Below are positions 22,121 through 22,306 of a DNA stretch of 22,306 nt, one piece after another. Under the pieces are notes generated by a model. It saw only the letters and a list, made by a program, of their open reading frames with translations, was not told where the DNA came from and made no database searches. A program made the position numbers and the translations under genes. The DNA lies in the IMG/VR virus record IMGVR_UViG_3300033182_000246, positions 1 to 22,306 of that record. One strand, 5' to 3'. This DNA is from a virus. The first letter of the stretch is position 1, and each line of letters opens with the position of its first letter.

Positions 22121-22306
22121 ATGACAGACACCGCTACTATTGAAACTCGCAACGCTGCACATAGATGGTTGGTCTTACATGTTCGTTATAGTCGTTATGA
22201 TACTAACTTTATTGATAACGTATCTAGACTAAGCGGCGAACATAAAGCCCTCACTAAACGGCAGAACGAACTCTGGGAACGACTTGTATACAAGTATCGT
22301 AAACAG
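22121..22306 (+). CDS. Partial hypothetical protein, runs off the window
   Basis: The frame opens at ATG 22121 and remains open for 62 codons to the window end. It begins MTDTATIETRNAAHRWLVLH and continues basic and helical, with LTKRQNELWERLVYKYRKQ at the visible end. Codon use resembles the neighbouring genes and a terminator plus promoter sits directly upstream, so a real gene is likely. I do not recognise the family. The helical region could be an N-terminal part of a DNA-metabolism protein, but this is a guess. Confidence 0.65.
   Translation, partial: MTDTATIETRNAAHRWLVLHVRYSRYDTNFIDNVSRLSGEHKALTKRQNELWERLVYKYRKQ

Noticed and set aside
1-22306. CRISPR arrays, insertion sequences, integrase or attachment sites
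   Set aside because: No regularly spaced repeats, transposase, integrase motif or flanking duplications were seen; the genome reads as a lytic phage.

Overview
The window looks like a lytic, T4-like (Caudoviricetes, myovirus-type) phage genome of marine flavour. The anchors are a gp32-type single-stranded-DNA-binding protein, a UvsX recombinase, a UvsY-like mediator, TATAAATA-type late promoters, and a very long acidic protein with an EF-hand-like loop of a kind seen in marine T4-like phages. Genes are packed tightly (mostly 1, 4 or 8 nt overlaps). No photosynthesis or other host-diagnostic gene is visible, so the host cannot be named. The DUF4214-like end of the first protein and the surface-sugar genes would fit a Gram-negative host (inference).

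Layout. (1) 42-5502: two large probable virion genes, an FG-GAP/VCBS-repeat plus DUF4214-like adhesin and an 1171-residue acidic protein driven by a perfect T4-type late promoter. They are closed by a strong terminator. (2) 5553-12354: a replication/recombination block. gp32 has its own sigma70-type promoter, repeated leader and UUCG-loop terminator. It is followed by an overlapping series: a 26-codon micro-ORF, an AT-rich unknown, uvsX, a small acidic protein, a large B12-type radical SAM protein, a uvsY-like gene and a SAM methyltransferase. (3) 12376-20015: a glycan module. It holds a cytidylyltransferase-cupin fusion, three GT-A-type glycosyltransferases, four divergent KpsS/KpsC-like paralogues, a carbohydrate-type sulfotransferase and a second methyltransferase. 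It is arranged as a plus-strand operon, a minus-strand operon and a second plus-strand pair. (4) 20016-22306: a structured intergenic region with a near-consensus sigma70 promoter, an AAA+ ATPase, an SGNH-hydrolase-like protein, a terminator, and the start of a gene that leaves the window.

How it works together. The recombination genes appear to be expressed from ordinary sigma70-type promoters with Shine-Dalgarno (SD) sites. The glycan module instead carries its own late-type promoters on both strands. In the late-type units the promoter octamer ends only 5-6 nt before the start codon and no SD is present. If the T4 rule for the transcription start holds, these messages are leaderless. The glycan module could build, decorate (sulfate, methylate) or alter a sugar on the host surface or on the virion; the sequence does not say which.

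The best candidate for an undescribed system is this late-expressed glycan module with its family of four KpsS-like paralogues.
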